Origin: Pseudomonadota bacterium
Lineage (GTDB): Bacteria > Myxococcota > Polyangia > GCA-2747355 > JACKDQ01
Length of the DNA stretch: 7,393 bases
Assembly (NCBI GenBank): GCA_030591195.1
Contig: JAUVBO010000110.1
Span: 1-7,393 of the forward strand
Direction: 5' to 3'
The notes under the pieces were generated by a model. The model did no database searches. It saw only the letters and a program-made list of their open reading frames with translations, and was not told where the DNA came from. The position numbers and the translations under genes are program-made. Position 1 is the stretch's first letter; the number at the start of each line of letters is the position of its first letter. Of this stretch, positions 5,381-7,393 are shown piece by piece.

Positions 5381-7393
5381 TCAGATGGGCTGCCTGCCGC
5401 CGCGGGTGCGTTGGCGCTCGGCCCAGCGGTCGATCTCGGCGGGGTAGCGCACCTGCAGCCGACCTCGCTGATCACGCCGATGCCAGTCGCAGCGCTCGGT
5501 GGGCGCGTGGCCCGCGGCGACGTGCTCGTGGGTCCGGTGGGGGCAGTCGGGGCCGGCTAGCCTGCCCGACAGCGGACAGAGCGTCACGCGCTCGATGCCC
5601 GGGGGCCTCTCCGGCAGGGTCAGCCGTCGGCCGCCCGAGGCGACGAGCAGGGCGGCGCGCACCAGCGGGGCGGCGCCGCGCATCGCCTGGACGCCGTGGG
5701 TCGGCCGACCGTCGAAGTTGCCGGCCCAGGCGGCGACGATCAGCTCGCGGGTCGCCGCCACCGCCACCGTGTCGGCGAAGCCGCGGGCCGTACCGGTCTT
5801 GACCGCGATCGGATAGGGCAGGTCCACCGGCAGCTCCTGACCGAACGTCGGCCGACGGGCCTCGGGGTCGGCGAGCATGTCCATCACTAGCCAGCTGGTC
5901 CGGGGCGAGAAGACCCGACGCTCCCGGGGGGCTGGTGGCCGCCAGCGCTCGACACCGCCGGCAGCCGCTCGCTCGAGGGCGAGCACGCCCCGGGCCGCCC
6001 GGACCCGGCCGTCGCGGACGAACAAGCCGTAGCCGGCAGCCAGATCGAGCAGCCGGACCTTGGTCGAGCCGAGGGCCAGGCGGAGCCCGTAGGCCCTCGC
6101 CCCGCCCTCGAGCGCGCCGACCCCGGCCCGGCGCAGCCGGGTCAGCACCCGCGAGACGCCGACCCGCTCGAGCACGTGCACCGCCGCGAGGTTGTAGGAG
6201 CCGGCCAGCGCCTCGCGGTAGCGCACCGGGCCGTGCTCCCGCTGGGTCACCCGCGGCGGCTGGTAGGCCGAGCCGCGCTGGTCACGCACGTCGTGGACCA
6301 CCGTGCCCGGGCCGTGGCCGAGGGTCTCGATCGCCGCGGCATAGACGAACGGCTTGAGCGCTGAGCCCGGGTGGCGCCGGCGGGTGACGATGTTGACCTG
6401 ATGGGCGCGGTAGTCGCTCGATCCGACCATCGCCAGCACCTCCGAGGTGGCTGCGTCGAGCACCACCAGCCCCGCCTGGCGGATGCCCTGGCGGCGGCGC
6501 TCCTCGACGTGCTGGCGCACCTGCTGGGCGAGCACGCGCTGGAGCTCGTGGTCGAGGGTCGTCCGCAGCCGGCCGCCGCGACGGCGCTCGGCGGCGGGCA
6601 AGGTGGCTACGACCCAGTCGACGAAGTGGGGCGCGAGGAACGGCTCGCGGTGCACCGTCGGCCTCACCTGCTGGGCCCTGGCCCGTCGGACCTCGGCGGC
6701 GGTCATCCGCCCCTGCTTCACCAGCAGCGCGAAGAGGTGGTCGCGCCGGCGCAGGGCCCGCGGCAGGCAGCGGATCGGGTCGTAGAAGCTCGGGCCCCGC
6801 GGGAGCACCGACAGCAGGGTAGCCTCGCCGACGCTGAGGCTCGCTGCCGGCTTGCCGAAGTAGGTCCGCGCCGCGGCCTCGACGCCGTAGGCGCCGTGGC
6901 CGAAGTAGACCCGGTTGACGTACTGCTCGAGGATCGCGTGCTTGCCGAGGGCGCGCTCGAGGCGCAGGGCGTGGAGCGACTCGCGGACCTTGTTGACCAG
7001 CGTGCGTGGTCGGCCCGGCGAGAGAATCAGCTTCATCAGCTGCATCGTGATCGTCGAGCCGCCGTAGGCCAGGCGCGCCGAGCGCAGGTTGAGCCAGACG
7101 GCGCGCAGGATGCCCAGCGGGTCGACGCCCTGGTGGTCGAAGAACCGCTGATCCTCCGAGGCGAGCAGGGTCAGCACCGCGTGGGATGAGACCTGGTCGA
7201 GGGCTACCCAGGCTCGCCGTCCCGGCCGCGCCCCCTCGCCACTCGGGCCGATCTTGGCCGGGATCGTCCGCAGCAGGACCCCGCGGCGGTCGAGCACCTG
7301 CAGCGGACCGCTGCGGTCAGGCTCGAGGGCCTCGACAGGATACGGGCAGAGCAGCACGTAGCCGATCGCCGCCACGCTCGCCGTTACCCCGAC
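5381..7393 (-). CDS. pbpC: Penicillin-binding protein 1C (bifunctional peptidoglycan synthase), 5' end beyond window
   Basis: There are 670 visible residues, numbered here from the first codon in the window. The membrane anchor at the very start is cut: a GTG at 7375 would leave too short an N-terminus, so the true start lies outside. The glycosyltransferase (GT51) domain carries catalytic E80 in LASEDQRFF, GGSTITMQ (111-118) and the FGHGAYGVEAAA block. The transpeptidase domain carries S344-A-L-K347 (active-site serine), S399-Y-N401 and K532-T-G534. It should polymerise lipid II glycan and cross-link peptides on the outer face of the inner membrane. The C-terminal CPLSG-x5-DCPH and CDWH cysteine elements are typical of the 1C class. 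The protein ends about 38 residues after CDWH, without the extra BiPBP_C domain (about 90 residues) of E. coli PbpC. The vWA gene follows directly. In many bacteria the gene beside pbpC encodes an alpha-2-macroglobulin; it would lie beyond the right edge. Confidence 0.96.
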   Translation of the reverse strand, partial: VGVTASVAAIGYVLLCPYPVEALEPDRSGPLQVLDRRGVLLRTIPAKIGPSGEGARPGRRAWVALDQVSSHAVLTLLASEDQRFFDHQGVDPLGILRAVWLNLRSARLAYGGSTITMQLMKLILSPGRPRTLVNKVRESLHALRLERALGKHAILEQYVNRVYFGHGAYGVEAAARTYFGKPAASLSVGEATLLSVLPRGPSFYDPIRCLPRALRRRDHLFALLVKQGRMTAAEVRRARAQQVRPTVHREPFLAPHFVDWVVATLPAAERRRGGRLRTTLDHELQRVLAQQVRQHVEERRRQGIRQAGLVVLDAATSEVLAMVGSSDYRAHQVNIVTRRRHPGSALKPFVYAAAIETLGHGPGTVVHDVRDQRGSAYQPPRVTQREHGPVRYREALAGSYNLAAVHVLERVGVSRVLTRLRRAGVGALEGGARAYGLRLALGSTKVRLLDLAAGYGLFVRDGRVRAARGVLALERAAAGGVERWRPPAPRERRVFSPRTSWLVMDMLADPEARRPTFGQELPVDLPYPIAVKTGTARGFADTVAVAATRELIVAAWAGNFDGRPTHGVQAMRGAAPLVRAALLVASGGRRLTLPERPPGIERVTLCPLSGRLAGPDCPHRTHEHVAAGHAPTERCDWHRRDQRGRLQVRYPAEIDRWAERQRTRGGRQPI

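Noticed and set aside
6371..7189. A 272-codon plus-strand open frame opposite pbpC, and a similar one at 4837-5802
   Set aside because: Both lie opposite genes with intact catalytic or MIDAS motifs and show only repetitive Arg/Ala/Gly/Val/His-rich translation.

Overview
The window is GC-rich DNA that most resembles a myxobacterium (Myxococcota, probably a Polyangia-type genome). Two features point there. One is a secreted von Willebrand factor A (vWA) protein ending in a MYXO-CTERM type tail: a GGCSCR motif, a short hydrophobic segment and RRR. The other is a lipoprotein with the long Asp/Gly/Pro/Ser linker typical of that phylum. The assignment rests on these features and composition, not on a database search.

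Left part (1-2345). A lipoprotein gene of a poorly described, distantly CotH-like family runs leftwards off the window (1-488, minus). A 154-bp divergent intergenic gap separates it from a rightward pair: an alpha/beta hydrolase (643-1461), then a YycJ/WalJ-type metallo-beta-lactamase-fold hydrolase (1548-2345).

Middle (2346-3005). About 660 bp contain no intact gene, and the DNA is visibly less GC-rich than its flanks. It is not featureless. It holds a good sigma70-type promoter (2408-2436). Within about 25 bp comes a compact set of nested inverted repeats (2453-2523), including a hairpin followed by TTTCTT. Next is a hairpin that would enclose a ribosome-binding site and start codon (2525-2560), and then a small ORF (2557 to about 2861) that looks frame-disrupted. 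This promoter, structured leader and broken ORF arrangement is the best candidate here for something undescribed.

Right part (3006-7393). A Cys-rich lipoprotein of unrecognised family (3006-4376, plus) meets a leftward pair tail to tail: pbpC (penicillin-binding protein 1C, 5' end outside the window), then the vWA/MYXO-CTERM protein 28 bp downstream. The convergent coding regions overlap by 20 bp. All three products are envelope proteins: a bifunctional peptidoglycan synthase, a putatively surface-sorted vWA protein and an outer-membrane-type lipoprotein. The right half is therefore an envelope-biogenesis or surface cluster, while the hydrolase and metallo-hydrolase look like cytoplasmic housekeeping enzymes.
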